DNA of 43,098 nucleotides from Levilactobacillus suantsaii (GTDB taxonomy: Bacteria > Bacillota > Bacilli > Lactobacillales > Lactobacillaceae), in assembly GCF_004115745.1 (NCBI RefSeq), contig NZ_QXIL01000018.1, forward strand, positions 1 to 43,098. The letters are read 5' to 3'. The notes below the pieces were generated by a model that was not told the DNA's origin, did no database searches, and worked only from the letters and a program-made list of their open reading frames with translations. How positions within the stretch are numbered: position 1 is the first letter of the stretch; every line of letters starts with the position of its first letter. The position numbers and the translations under genes are program-made. This document shows positions 25,252 to 33,765 of the stretch, piece by piece.

Positions 25252-27156
25252 TTATTTCTCAACCATCACCAATTTAGGATTAGCCGTAATATAGCCGCCA
25301 CCAGCGACATGGTAGCGCAACGTGCCACTGACTGTTTGGCTGTTTTGCCGGGAGTAATCCCAGCCAACAACTTTCACGGTTTTACCTTGCTTAATGGCTT
25401 TAACCTTATGCGTCAAATTGACATTGCGGTACAACTTGATCGTCTTCTTGGCCTTAATTTGACGCACTAGGCGCGGCTTAGTTGGGGAGACCCACTGCTT
25501 ATTGCCAGTGATGTACGTCCCATCGGTCAGTTCGTAACGGGTCGTTTGCCCGGCCTTGACGCGTTTAACCACGTTGATTGCGGTGCCTTGTTTGAAGTGC
25601 TTTTCGTCAGTCGCTTTGGCAAAGACGGCCTTGCTGTGCGCCCGGATTCCCCGCGCGTTAGTCACGTAGAGTTTTTGATAATTACCTTGCCAGTAAAGCT
25701 TGGCAACGTAATCCGGGTTAGCCGTAATGTAGGTGCCATCAGCTAACTTGTAACGCAAGACGCCATTGGCTGACTTGGCTGTGTCGACAACTTTAAAGAC
25801 GGGTGCGTAAGCCTTGGCCTTCTTGGCATAACGATTGATTCGTTGGGACTTCTTAAAGGTCGGCGTGTTGTATCTGTAAAGGGCTTGCTTACCATATACC
25901 TTAAACGGCGTTATTGGACTGAGCTCATCCGCGACGCTGGAGCTGGAATCGCTTGTACTAGTTGTGTTGGTCCCCGTTGTCGTGGAACCCGTTGCTGTCG
26001 GGTGATACGTGACGGTATACGTCTTGTCTTTAGCCGTAAAATCAACTTTGACTTGCTTTTGGTCCGGCGTGTAATCCGCAACAGTTGGCGACGTAATGGC
26101 CATCGCCTGATCGGAACTCCCTTGGAGCTCTCTTGTCGGCGCAGCTTCAGAACCATCCGGCAACCTATACTCAATTTTGGCTTTAGCCACCTGATCTTTA
26201 GCCACGATGGCATAATGGTCTGTTTTATCGGGAGTCGTTTGAAGATCGAACGGTAGCTTAACCGGCATTAAGTAAACAGATACTCCGCCTAGCTTTTTTT
26301 CAGTCGTTTTAACGACTGTCCCTGTATCGGTATCAATTACCTGTGAGGTATCCTCTCCTAACCCCTTCATCAATTTATCGGTACCGGGTGCATAGGTACT
26401 CGGATCCGTGAGGGAGTCAGGGGCATCAATCAATAGAAAATCATCGTTTTGATAAGCTGAAGTTATCGTTTGCGTGATGATAGGTTTTCCACGTTCACTG
26501 ATGACAATATTATTTTGATACTGGATTTTGTGCCCCTGTGGAAGCACAAGATAATACCCTTTGGCGAGATTTTTATTTCCATTTTTATCTGTAAACGCAT
26601 TCGCGGCAGAAGCCGTTTTGGTCACGCCATCCTCATCATACTGATAATATTTATACGCCTTCAGGGGCTGATTTAACATCTGTCTAAACTCAGTTAGGCT
26701 TGCCGAATAACCCTTGTATATTGTAAAAAATTTATCCACGTCATTCTTATAAATATTACGGGGCATGAGCTGATTGGCTACATCCGAGGAATCAATCGCT
26801 AAGTCAACAGCAGAAGCTGATAAATCCCCCCCCGATATTAGATTAATCCCCAAATTCCATTCTATCGCGTTGTCCTGCAGAATTTCTCCCAACGTCGAGT
26901 CTTTCGTAATTTTGTCAGGATCCAAATTATAAGAACCAAACATATCGCTAGTGGTGTCAGGTACGCCAGACATTGTGTCACCAAAAGGGGTATTATCCAC
27001 CCCCAACTCACTGTGTCGCGGGACATAAATATTTAATCGGGGGCCCGTAAATTCCGGGAGAGACGACTCTGCCCGGGCCACCTGCCCACCAATTAGGACG
27101 CCACAAACTACCAATAATCCCATCAATAACCACTTCATGATACTTTGTTTTTTCAT
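25252..27156 (-). CDS. Secreted MucBP/DUF5776 cell-wall protein
   Basis: The 634-residue protein starts at ATG 27156 with GGGGTGAG upstream. It has a signal peptide (residues 1-29, likely cut after VARA), then a roughly 310-residue N-terminal region with no family I recognise. A MucBP-like domain follows at about 322-384 (KAKIEYRLPDGSEAAPTREL...VDFTAKDKTYTVTYH), then a Thr/Ser linker. Three DUF5776-type repeats end the protein, each with an YITANPxxV or YITGNKxWV motif near residues 486, 556 and 622. DUF5776 repeats are common C-terminal wall-attachment modules in lactobacilli. The protein probably sits on the cell surface as an adhesin. No sortase motif is present, which fits non-covalent anchoring. 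Confidence 0.82.
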   Translation of the reverse strand: MKKQSIMKWLLMGLLVVCGVLIGGQVARAESSLPEFTGPRLNIYVPRHSELGVDNTPFGDTMSGVPDTTSDMFGSYNLDPDKITKDSTLGEILQDNAIEWNLGINLISGGDLSASAVDLAIDSSDVANQLMPRNIYKNDVDKFFTIYKGYSASLTEFRQMLNQPLKAYKYYQYDEDGVTKTASAANAFTDKNGNKNLAKGYYLVLPQGHKIQYQNNIVISERGKPIITQTITSAYQNDDFLLIDAPDSLTDPSTYAPGTDKLMKGLGEDTSQVIDTDTGTVVKTTEKKLGGVSVYLMPVKLPFDLQTTPDKTDHYAIVAKDQVAKAKIEYRLPDGSEAAPTRELQGSSDQAMAITSPTVADYTPDQKQVKVDFTAKDKTYTVTYHPTATGSTTTGTNTTSTSDSSSSVADELSPITPFKVYGKQALYRYNTPTFKKSQRINRYAKKAKAYAPVFKVVDTAKSANGVLRYKLADGTYITANPDYVAKLYWQGNYQKLYVTNARGIRAHSKAVFAKATDEKHFKQGTAINVVKRVKAGQTTRYELTDGTYITGNKQWVSPTKPRLVRQIKAKKTIKLYRNVNLTHKVKAIKQGKTVKVVGWDYSRQNSQTVSGTLRYHVAGGGYITANPKLVMVEK

Positions 27157-27428
27157 TAGCCGCTCACCCCAACTGATTATGCTTATGAATTCAATTTAAC
27201 ATTAGATAGTTAATGCTATCATCTCTTACCATTATAATTCGTTATCCGGGAAAACTAAAAAATCAGTCCCTGATTCACCGCGTTTTGACCCCAAACTATT
27301 AAAATTGGTCAAAATAAAAGGCATTAAGTAAAGCGAACTTCTAAAGTTTAGATTTAACATCCAATCTTAGAAACTCGCTTTAATCAACACCAAATTTCAT
27401 AAAATCTAAAATGCAAAGTACCGACAAA
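27157..27428. promoter_or_regulatory. AT-rich gap with a promoter and a long palindrome
   Basis: A TATAAT -10 on the minus strand (complement of 27232-27237) fits a promoter for the secreted protein. An imperfect inverted repeat (AAAGCGA...TCGCTTT, 27330-27381, arms about 16 bases) lies upstream. Its role is unknown. It could be a remnant of a mobile element end or an RNA hairpin. Nothing else was found. Confidence 0.4.
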
Positions 27429-27484
27429 ATAACGACCGCTGGTTCTTCAATGCTGCTTGAGATCAAAGAACCAACGGTCGTTAT
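27429..27484 (-). terminator. Terminator downstream of the MmcQ/YjbR gene
   Basis: A 20-bp inverted repeat with one mismatch (ATAACGACCG... at 27429-27448 and its complement at 27465-27484) followed on the minus strand by a TTTT tract, about 90 bases after the gene end. Confidence 0.75.
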
Positions 27485-27570
27485 CTTTTTATATTTTAAA
27501 GGCCAACTTGGCTTATTCCGTACGGGTTACCCTGCACGCTTTCCCAAATGCCAAACTACGTTCACTCTAA

Positions 27571-27920
27571 TTAATCATCGGTTAATCGATAGCTCACCGC
27601 CACTAATCTAACCAGTTCAGCCTTAGAGCTTAGGGTTGTCACATCAACGGTAATCCAATGCTGTTTGTCAAAGTGCCGCCCCATGGTAATCGCAGGGGAC
27701 AGCGCAACTAATTCTTCAATATCCGCTAAATTTTGTTTCAAATCGACATACAAATGCTCGTCTTGCGCATAAACTAGCGCAAAGATGCGCCCAGTTTTCG
27801 CATGGCGCATTGCGTCAAAATAATGCGGTTGTGTCGCCCCGGCTGATTGAACGGCTGATTAACCGTGACCGCTCTATTTGCACTGATCAATTGAATTAAG
27901 TCTTGTTGTGTCAGCTTCAT
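27571..27920 (-). pseudogene. MmcQ/YjbR-family protein, split by a one-base deletion
   Basis: A minus-strand ATG at 27920 with AAGGAG upstream opens MKLTQQDLIQLISANRAVTVNQPFNQPG, then the frame is lost. The rest, ATQPHYFDAMRHAKTGRIFALVY to SYRLTDD, continues in another frame to 27571. The joint is the GGGG run at about 27834-27837; adding one G restores a single protein of about 116 residues, the normal MmcQ/YjbR length. The HYFDAxRxxKTGRIFALVY, MGRHFDKQHWITV and VSYRL motifs match the family (CyaY-like, DNA-binding fold, function unsure). Either a recent pseudogene or an indel error in the sequence. Confidence 0.75.
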
Positions 27921-27978
27921 CGCTCAGCTCTCCTTTTCAACACTTATCCAGGCGTATCTCCTACTAGCATCTACTTGA

Positions 27979-28386
27979 TTAATCTTTGGCTTTTTTCACC
28001 AGTGGCTGAATCGGGAAAATGGCAACGTTTCGGTGCCCATCAAACATCATGTAAGGATCCTGAACTAATTCAACCTCACCATAATTAACGTAGCGATTAG
28101 GTTCTTTATTAATCATGAGATAAACCGTAAGATCAGTATCTCGTGACTGTGCCAAGGCTCTATTTTGGCTGTAATCGAGGCGCTGATCACCCTGCTGCCC
28201 CATCCCCGAGTAGTTTAAAACCTCCCCGTCCCATTTATCCGGATACAGATTAGCCGACTCTTTAGAAATCAGGACTAGGCAATTATTGGCATTGGACTTT
28301 CGCATACCCCCCTGTGTTGAAACTCCGAATGCTTCGGCAACCTCTGCGTTACTGTAAGTTGCTCCGATTGTTAATTGTTTGATCAC
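27979..28386 (-). CDS. Stand-alone SRA/YDG-like domain protein
   Basis: The 135-residue protein has the pattern AFGVSTQGGMRKSNANNCLVLISK at about 19-42, then WDGEVLNYSGMGQQGDQRLDYSQNRALAQS at about 52-81, then YVNYGEVELVQDPYMMFDG...RNVAIFPIQP. These are the conserved segments of the SRA-like modified-DNA-reading domain found at the N-terminus of ScoMcrA-type HNH restriction proteins. Here it ends with no HNH nuclease, and no nuclease gene is adjacent (the next minus-strand gene starts 58 bases later). It may read 5-methylcytosine or other modified DNA alone, or be a remnant. The family call is from memory of motif order. Confidence 0.6.
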   Translation of the reverse strand: MIKQLTIGATYSNAEVAEAFGVSTQGGMRKSNANNCLVLISKESANLYPDKWDGEVLNYSGMGQQGDQRLDYSQNRALAQSRDTDLTVYLMINKEPNRYVNYGEVELVQDPYMMFDGHRNVAIFPIQPLVKKAKD

Positions 28387-28675
28387 ATCTTCATCCCCTT
28401 AAATTAAGCATACCAGTTTGATGAGTTCATCACGAGCTGGACGGCAAAATTTAACGTTCATTATTCCTTAATTAAATCGCATTTACACTTTGGAATACAA
28501 AATAGGGCGTCATAAAACCGCAAAATTCAAATAATATTTCAATCTGTTCGACGTATATAACTTGAATTATCACGACTGGTTTCAACTTGTAAAGCCTGGC
28601 TCATTAGCCGCAATCTAAATTAGAGTGCCCCTCCACCGTAGGAGGCCAAAGACCCAACCAAAAATTCTGATTTTA
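28387..28675. other. Gap without a visible gene
   Basis: AT-rich sequence upstream of the SRA-like gene, presumably holding its promoter. I see no coding frame, tRNA or clear repeat in it. It lies between the accessory cluster and the tRNA-Arg terminator. Confidence 0.4.
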
Positions 28676-28706
28676 CAAAAAGGGCGCTAGTTCACCCCAG
28701 CGTCCC
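28676..28706 (-). terminator. Terminator of the tRNA-Arg gene
   Basis: On the minus strand GGGACGCT...AGCGCCC forms a stem with one bulge, followed by TTTTTG, 25 bases past the tRNA 3' end. Confidence 0.75.
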
Positions 28707-28730
28707 CTCATCGTTTCACCTTCAGTTTTA

Positions 28731-28802
28731 TGCGCCCCCCGAGAGTCGAACTCGGATCATGAGGACCGAAATCTCATGTGCTATCCATTACACTAAGGGC
28801 GC
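28731..28802 (-). tRNA. tRNA-Arg (anticodon TCG)
   Basis: The minus strand folds as a cloverleaf of 72 bases: acceptor GCGCCCT / GGGGCGC (one G-U), D arm around GTGTAATGGATAGCAC, anticodon loop TTTCGGT with anticodon TCG (complement of 28767-28769), and T arm CCGAG-TTCGACT-CTCGG. The discriminator is A and no CCA is encoded. The anticodon stem TGAGA/CCTCA has one A-C mismatch next to the loop. The anticodon would read CGN arginine codons. Confidence 0.88.
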
Positions 28803-29000
28803 TGAACACTTCCATTCTAATACAAATCAATTCCGGTGACGAATTTTTCGGCAAACGCAGTCTGATTTTTCGGGTGTCCAGTCGGGACTATCAGTTGTGG
28901 CGCATCAGTTTCCTAAATCAGCTACCTTAAGACCTACCGCAACTTGCCGGTGACGACCCTTTCTATAATAACGGTAATTTCATAACTAGGAGGGAACATT

Positions 29001-30110
29001 ATGATTACCGCTTTCGCAAGTCCTTCAACCTACGTTCAGGACGACCAACTTTTGACCCACGCCGCGCCGTACATCGCCCCCTTCGGCGACCACGGCATGC
29101 TACTGACCGACGACAACGTCTGGCAACTGGTCGGCGCGACCTTTTACCAGAACCTGACCGATGCCGGGCTAACTATCGCCCACGTGACCTTTAACGGGGA
29201 AAGTTCTCCCGAAGAAATCGACCGCATCAAAGCCATCGGCGAACGGACCGCCGCTAAATTCGTAATGGCCTTAGGCGGTGGCAAGACCAACGACACCACC
29301 AAGGCGGTCGGGGACGCCCTCGGGATTCCCGTGGTCATCGTGCCCACGCTGGCCTCGAACGACTCGCCCTGCACCCGGCTCAGCGTCATCTACTCCCCGG
29401 CTGGTGAATTCATGACCTACCGCTTCTACGACAAGAACCCTGATTTGGTCCTGGTCGACGACGCGGTAATTGCCGGGGCCCCGGTCCGCTTCTTAGTCGA
29501 CGGGATTGCCGACGCCCTGTCCACCAACGTCGAAGCCCAGACCATCGCTCGCGCGCGAACGACCACCCTGTTACCCTTGCACACGCACCAAACCGCGGCC
29601 GGCTTAGCCCTGGCCGAAAAGTGTGAGGAGCTGCTCTTTACTTATGGTGAACAGGCGGTCGCCGCGGCCAACCAGCACGTGGTCACCCCGGCGCTCTCCC
29701 ACATCATCGAAGCCAACATCTTATTGAGTGGCGTGGGGGCCGAAAGCTCTGGTCTAGCTGCCGCGCATAGTTTTCAAAACGGCCTGACCGCCCTTTCCGG
29801 CGACGTCCACAAACTCTCTCATGGTCAAAAGGTGGCGTTTGGCACCCTACTGAACCTGACGTTGACCGGCGCCAGTGACGCCGAATTCGCCCGTTACCTA
29901 GACTTTGAAAATCGGCTGGGTCTACCGACCACACTGAGTGCGTTACACCTCGATTCCGTCAGTGACGACGATCTCTTGAAAGTCGCCAAATTGACCGTCC
30001 AAGACGGTGAGACCATCCACAACATGGGTTTCCCCGTCACGGCGCGCGCCGTTTTCGCCGCCATGAAGGCCACTGACCGGCACTCCCGGCGCCTCCAAGG
30101 GTTCGGCTAA
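29001..30110 (+). CDS. gldA: Glycerol dehydrogenase (iron/zinc-type ADH family)
   Basis: The 369-residue protein matches GldA, NAD+-dependent glycerol dehydrogenase making dihydroxyacetone. The NAD-binding GGGKTNDTTKAVGDALGIPVVIVPTLASNDSPCTRLSVIYS segment at about 93-133 is diagnostic. Metal ligands sit in VDGIADALSTNVEA (Asp), AAHSFQNGL and KLSHGQKVAFGTL (His), all present. Start ATG 29001 follows AGGAGGGA. The gene stands alone. In heterofermenters it may act on glycerol or related diols as a redox outlet (inference). Confidence 0.95.
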   Translation: MITAFASPSTYVQDDQLLTHAAPYIAPFGDHGMLLTDDNVWQLVGATFYQNLTDAGLTIAHVTFNGESSPEEIDRIKAIGERTAAKFVMALGGGKTNDTTKAVGDALGIPVVIVPTLASNDSPCTRLSVIYSPAGEFMTYRFYDKNPDLVLVDDAVIAGAPVRFLVDGIADALSTNVEAQTIARARTTTLLPLHTHQTAAGLALAEKCEELLFTYGEQAVAAANQHVVTPALSHIIEANILLSGVGAESSGLAAAHSFQNGLTALSGDVHKLSHGQKVAFGTLLNLTLTGASDAEFARYLDFENRLGLPTTLSALHLDSVSDDDLLKVAKLTVQDGETIHNMGFPVTARAVFAAMKATDRHSRRLQGFG

Positions 30111-30120
30111 ACATGATGTC

Positions 30121-30162
30121 AAAAAAAACGTTTCGGGCCCACACGACCGGAACGTTTTTTTT
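30121..30162. terminator. Bidirectional terminator between gldA and brnQ
   Basis: A-run and T-run flank the stem AACGTTtCGG / CCGgAACGTT between convergent genes ending at 30110 and 30169. Confidence 0.88.
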
Positions 30163-30168
30163 GCCCCC

Positions 30169-31542
30169 TTATTGTTGCACACCTTCCGTGGTCCGCTGAG
30201 CGGCCAAGTGGAAGTGCCCCCAGGCCAAGCTCAAGACGAAGGCCAAACCGGTCGGCACTAACCAGCCTAAGCCTAGGCTCGCGAACGGCACATAGGTGTG
30301 ATAGGCGTGTAAGACCGCGGCGACCGGACCGAAACCGGCAACCACGGCCGGCGCGTTAGCCAGCATATCCAAGACCGCTGGCACCGCCGTGACCGCAATC
30401 GTGGTCCTGTAGACCAGCCCGGCGTATGGCCGCTTCGAAACCGTCAACGACACCAAGATCAACGCTAACGATAGCGGGTAGAGCAACATCAAGACTGGTA
30501 ACGACCACGCGATGATGTTGTCCAAGCCGGCGTTGGCGACCAGAAACGACGCCACCGTGGTGACCCGCAGCCAAGCCAGGTAACTGACCTTCGGGAACAA
30601 TTTATGGAAGTCCTGGGCAAACGACGTCACTAACCCTAACGCCGTGGTGAAGACCCCTAAGGTGACCATCACTCCCAAAAAGGCCGTCCCGAAGTTGCTG
30701 AAGTAGTGACCCACGATTTGTGACAGGGCCACCCCGCCATTGGCCGACAATTTAACTTGACCTAAGCTCAACGTCCCTAACAGGACCAGGCCAAAGTAAA
30801 CCAAGATTTCTAATAAGATACTCAAGGTCCCGGCTTTGGCGGTCAAGCGAGTCAGTTCCTTATCGTGATACCCCAGACCCCGCACCGCGTGGACGAAGGT
30901 GACGCTCAGCGCCAATAACGCCACGGCGTCGATGGTGTTGTACCCTTCCAGCAACCCACTGACGGTGGCGCCGGACTGGTAAGCCGTGGTCGGCGTATGG
31001 GTGGTGCCGCCCATTGGGTTCAAGAACGCGACCACAAAGACTACCGCCAGGAGCGCCAGAAACGCTGTATTTAAATACTTGCCAACGATCTTGACCAGAA
31101 TATTTTGGTGGGTCGCTAGTACGTAAGCTAATGCGAAGAAGACGGCAGTAAAGATGACTTGTCCCACGGTCAACCAACTCTTCGGTAGGAAGGGTTCGGC
31201 CGCCATTTCGTAGGCCGTGGCCGCGGTCCGGGGCGTCCCGAAGAACGGGCCGATGGTCAAATGGACTAAGACCAAGAAGACCGCCGCGTACTTGGCGCCG
31301 ACCGGCTTGGCCAAATCATAGAGGCCGTCACTCTTGGTGACCACCACCGCCAAGATGGCCAGTAACGGGAACAGTGAGCCGGACACAGCAAACCCGAGTG
31401 CCGCCGTAATCCAATTTTGCCCAGCCATCTGGCCCAAATGAACGGGGAAAATCAAGTTGCCGGACCCGAAAAACATGCCGAAAATCAACGAACTCACCAC
31501 TAATAATTGCCAAAAATGATGTCGCCTAGTTACTTGTTCCAT
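30169..31542 (-). CDS. brnQ: Branched-chain amino acid transport system II carrier (LIVCS)
   Basis: The start is ATG 31542 (457 residues): GGAGG lies 7 bases upstream, while the longer frame to 31581 has no site. The N-terminal HHFWQLLVVSSLIFGMFFGSGNLIFPVHLGQMAGQNW is the BrnQ signature, and about 12 membrane segments follow. BrnQ is a Na+- or H+-coupled importer of leucine, isoleucine and valine. The T-box leader upstream, with an isoleucine specifier, links expression to uncharged tRNA-Ile. Confidence 0.95.
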   Translation of the reverse strand: MEQVTRRHHFWQLLVVSSLIFGMFFGSGNLIFPVHLGQMAGQNWITAALGFAVSGSLFPLLAILAVVVTKSDGLYDLAKPVGAKYAAVFLVLVHLTIGPFFGTPRTAATAYEMAAEPFLPKSWLTVGQVIFTAVFFALAYVLATHQNILVKIVGKYLNTAFLALLAVVFVVAFLNPMGGTTHTPTTAYQSGATVSGLLEGYNTIDAVALLALSVTFVHAVRGLGYHDKELTRLTAKAGTLSILLEILVYFGLVLLGTLSLGQVKLSANGGVALSQIVGHYFSNFGTAFLGVMVTLGVFTTALGLVTSFAQDFHKLFPKVSYLAWLRVTTVASFLVANAGLDNIIAWSLPVLMLLYPLSLALILVSLTVSKRPYAGLVYRTTIAVTAVPAVLDMLANAPAVVAGFGPVAAVLHAYHTYVPFASLGLGWLVPTGLAFVLSLAWGHFHLAAQRTTEGVQQ

Positions 31543-31585
31543 CTTGATTCCTCCGATCTTTGCTGGTAATCCATTATCCAAACGC

Positions 31586-31861
31586 GAAAAAAGCCCTTCT
31601 CCCGCCGAAACGGGAAAAGGGCTCTAGTTTTTAAGTAGAACGGTACCACCTTTTTGTGGCGTTTGACACACGCCACACTCATCACGGACCAACATCCGCT
31701 AGCCCAATAATGGTGGCCACCACGGTAACCTACGAGTCGCCTCTTCAGCACCGAACTCAGAAATGATGTTCACGTTTGACCGCTGATCCCTTCACATTTT
31801 ACGGGACTCACTGGACAGCAACTCAAACGCTACTTTTTTCCTCAACGTTTTTCAAATATTG
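31586..31861 (-). promoter_or_regulatory. T-box riboswitch, isoleucine specifier, upstream of brnQ
   Basis: The T-box core GGTGGTACCG lies at 31641-31650 (complement). Toward the gene, AGCCCTT.TCCCG / CGGGA.AAGGGCT followed by TTTTTT forms the terminator at about 31588-31625. Upstream, Stem I shows the AGTGAG...GTGAA distal pattern, GCGTTTGA/TCAAACGT pairing and a specifier loop reading GAAC-ATC-A. The codon ATC (complement of 31765-31767) is isoleucine and fits a branched-chain amino acid carrier. Uncharged tRNA-Ile would favour the antiterminator and turn on brnQ. Confidence 0.93.
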
Positions 31862-31867
31862 GTACCC

Positions 31868-31897
31868 ATTATAACCAGGCTCAAACGAAAAATCAAT
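31868..31897 (-). promoter_or_regulatory. Promoter of the brnQ T-box leader
   Basis: Minus-strand -10 TATAAT (complement of 31868-31873) with -35 TTGATT about 17 bases further upstream (about 31891-31896). Confidence 0.75.
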
Positions 31898-31915
31898 GGC
31901 AATTCTAATTATTTT

Positions 31916-33244
31916 TTAATCATTTGGCTTTTGATGGTCTTTTCGCCAACGCTTAACGTAATCCAGGCGTTTCTTGAACAAATTCTCGCGCCCCTGGTCG
32001 GTCGGCTGGTAGTACTCGCGCCCAACTAAGGCATCTGGCAAACTCTGCAGCGTGGTTAGCTTATCCGGCGCATCGTGGGCGTACTGGTAGTCCTTGCCGT
32101 AATCCAGGTCGGCCATCAACTTGGTCGGTGCGTTCCGTAACTGGAGCGGCACCGGTTCGTCGCGGGTCTCCTTGACGTCCTTCTTCGCGGCTAAACGCGC
32201 CTTATAAATCGCGTTGGACTTAGGCGCTAGTGCCAAGTAGGTCACGGCCTCAGTCAGATGAACGTCGCATTCGGGCATCCCCAAGAACTGACAAGCCTGA
32301 AAGACGTTCACCGCCACGTTCAAGGCGTTGGTGTCGGCCAGGCCGACATCCTCACTGGCGAAGCGCACCAGCCGACGGGCAATGTACAACGGGTCTTCCC
32401 CACCTTCAAGCATCCGCGACAACCAGTAAATCGCCGCGTCGGCATCGCTATTGCGCATCGACTTGTGCAACGCCGAGATGATGTTATAGTGCTCCTCACC
32501 AGTCTTGTCGTAGAGCACGAACTTTTGGGTGATCAGTTGCTTCAGGTCGGCCATGGTGATGGTCACCTGTTTGTCGTGACGGTCCCCGTTCAAGACCGCC
32601 ATCTCGAGCGTATTAAGTGCGGTGCGGGCGTCGCCATTGGCAAATTCAGCGATGGCCCGCAGTTCGTCGGTGCCCAGATTGACTTTAAGGTCAGGAAAAC
32701 CGGCCGGATTCTGAAGCGCGTTGGTCAACAATTGTTGGATATCGGCGGTGGCTAGTTGCTTCAACACAAAGACCTTGCACCGCGACAACAACGCCGAGTT
32801 CAATTCGAACGACGGGTTCTCGGTGGTCGCCCCAATCAAGATGATGCTGCCCCGTTCGACGTAGGGCAAAAAGGCGTCCTGTTGGGCCTTGTTGAAACGG
32901 TGGATTTCGTCGACGAAGACCAGGGTCCGCTCACCGATTTCCCGGTCGCCTTCGGCCAGTTTCATGATCTTTTTGATTTTACTGATACTGCTATCGACCG
33001 CACTGAAGCGGATAAACTTCGCCTGGGTCTGGTGGGCGATGATTTCAGCTAACGTGGTCTTGCCCACACCCGGCGGCCCCCAGAAGATCATCGACGAGAC
33101 CTGGTCGTTTTCAATCAGGTCACGCAAGATTTTCCCGGGTCCCAACAACTGTTGCTGGCCCACGAACTCGTCGAGTGACTGCGGGCGAACCCGGTTAGCC
33201 AGTGGCATTTGTTGGGACTGTTCAAATAATGAGCCTTGTTCCAC
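31916..33244 (-). CDS. rarA: Replication-associated recombination protein A (AAA+ ATPase)
   Basis: The start is GTG 33244 (442 residues): AAAGGGGG lies about 8 bases before it, and typical RarA begins near this SLFEQ segment. The longer frame to 33325 overlaps the upstream gene. Walker A GPPGVGKTT at about 56-64, Walker B LVFVDEIHR, sensor 1 GATTENPSFELNSALLSR, and the family C-terminal domain (YWLSRMLEGGEDPLYIARRLVRFASEDVGLAD) are complete. RarA (MgsA) acts at stalled replication forks with SSB. It follows the 108-residue protein gene by 25 bases, so they are probably one operon. Confidence 0.93.
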   Translation of the reverse strand: MEQGSLFEQSQQMPLANRVRPQSLDEFVGQQQLLGPGKILRDLIENDQVSSMIFWGPPGVGKTTLAEIIAHQTQAKFIRFSAVDSSISKIKKIMKLAEGDREIGERTLVFVDEIHRFNKAQQDAFLPYVERGSIILIGATTENPSFELNSALLSRCKVFVLKQLATADIQQLLTNALQNPAGFPDLKVNLGTDELRAIAEFANGDARTALNTLEMAVLNGDRHDKQVTITMADLKQLITQKFVLYDKTGEEHYNIISALHKSMRNSDADAAIYWLSRMLEGGEDPLYIARRLVRFASEDVGLADTNALNVAVNVFQACQFLGMPECDVHLTEAVTYLALAPKSNAIYKARLAAKKDVKETRDEPVPLQLRNAPTKLMADLDYGKDYQYAHDAPDKLTTLQSLPDALVGREYYQPTDQGRENLFKKRLDYVKRWRKDHQKPND

Positions 33245-33269
33245 AACGCACGCCCCCTTTAGCGTTCTA

Positions 33270-33596
33270 CTACCGACCTCCGGCGGCGCGGGCCGCCTGT
33301 TGTTCCAGATAGCGCTGGGTCTCATCTGAGTTTTGCCGAAAATCCGTCACGAATGAGTCACTGACCGGTGCGACCGTCGCCGTTTGGTGGCCTAAAATAT
33401 CGACCACAATCAGGTCTTCATTCTGCCACTTGGCCGTGTCGTAGTGGCCGTCTTCGATTTGATCTAAGAAGGTCTGAAAGGTGTCTAGGACCCCTTGGCG
33501 AATCACGTCTTCTTCACTGACGTCATCGCCTAACTTTTTCAGTTGGAGTTGACGCAATTGCACCTCGTCCATATCACTTAGAATTTGAATAAACAT
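33270..33596 (-). CDS. Small conserved protein upstream of rarA
   Basis: A 108-residue acidic, soluble protein with no recognised domain (FIQILSDMDEVQLRQLQLKKLGDD...FQTFLDQIEDGHYDTAKWQNEDLIVVDILGHQT, ending EQQAARAAGGR). It is on the same strand and 25 bases before rarA, so the two are probably co-transcribed. Function unknown. No clear start alternative. Confidence 0.65.
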   Translation of the reverse strand: MFIQILSDMDEVQLRQLQLKKLGDDVSEEDVIRQGVLDTFQTFLDQIEDGHYDTAKWQNEDLIVVDILGHQTATVAPVSDSFVTDFRQNSDETQRYLEQQAARAAGGR

Positions 33597-33765
33597 TCTC
33601 GTGGCCCCCAGTTTGTTTTACATTCATTCTATCACGAGACCCGCAGAAAAGAACGAGGCGAATCGTTATCCTTCCCCGCCATCTGGTGTAAACTAAAGGT
33701 AATACGCAGTGGGGCGTTGGTCGCCTCACCTGACGTATGGTTCCGACTAAGGAGGACGCCAACTC

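Noticed and set aside
27330..27381. Inverted repeat as an IS or MITE end
   Set aside because: There is no target duplication or transposase fragment beside it, so only a generic palindrome is supported.
28676..28802. Attachment-site duplication at the tRNA-Arg gene
   Set aside because: No copy of the tRNA 3' end was seen elsewhere in the window and no integrase gene is present.
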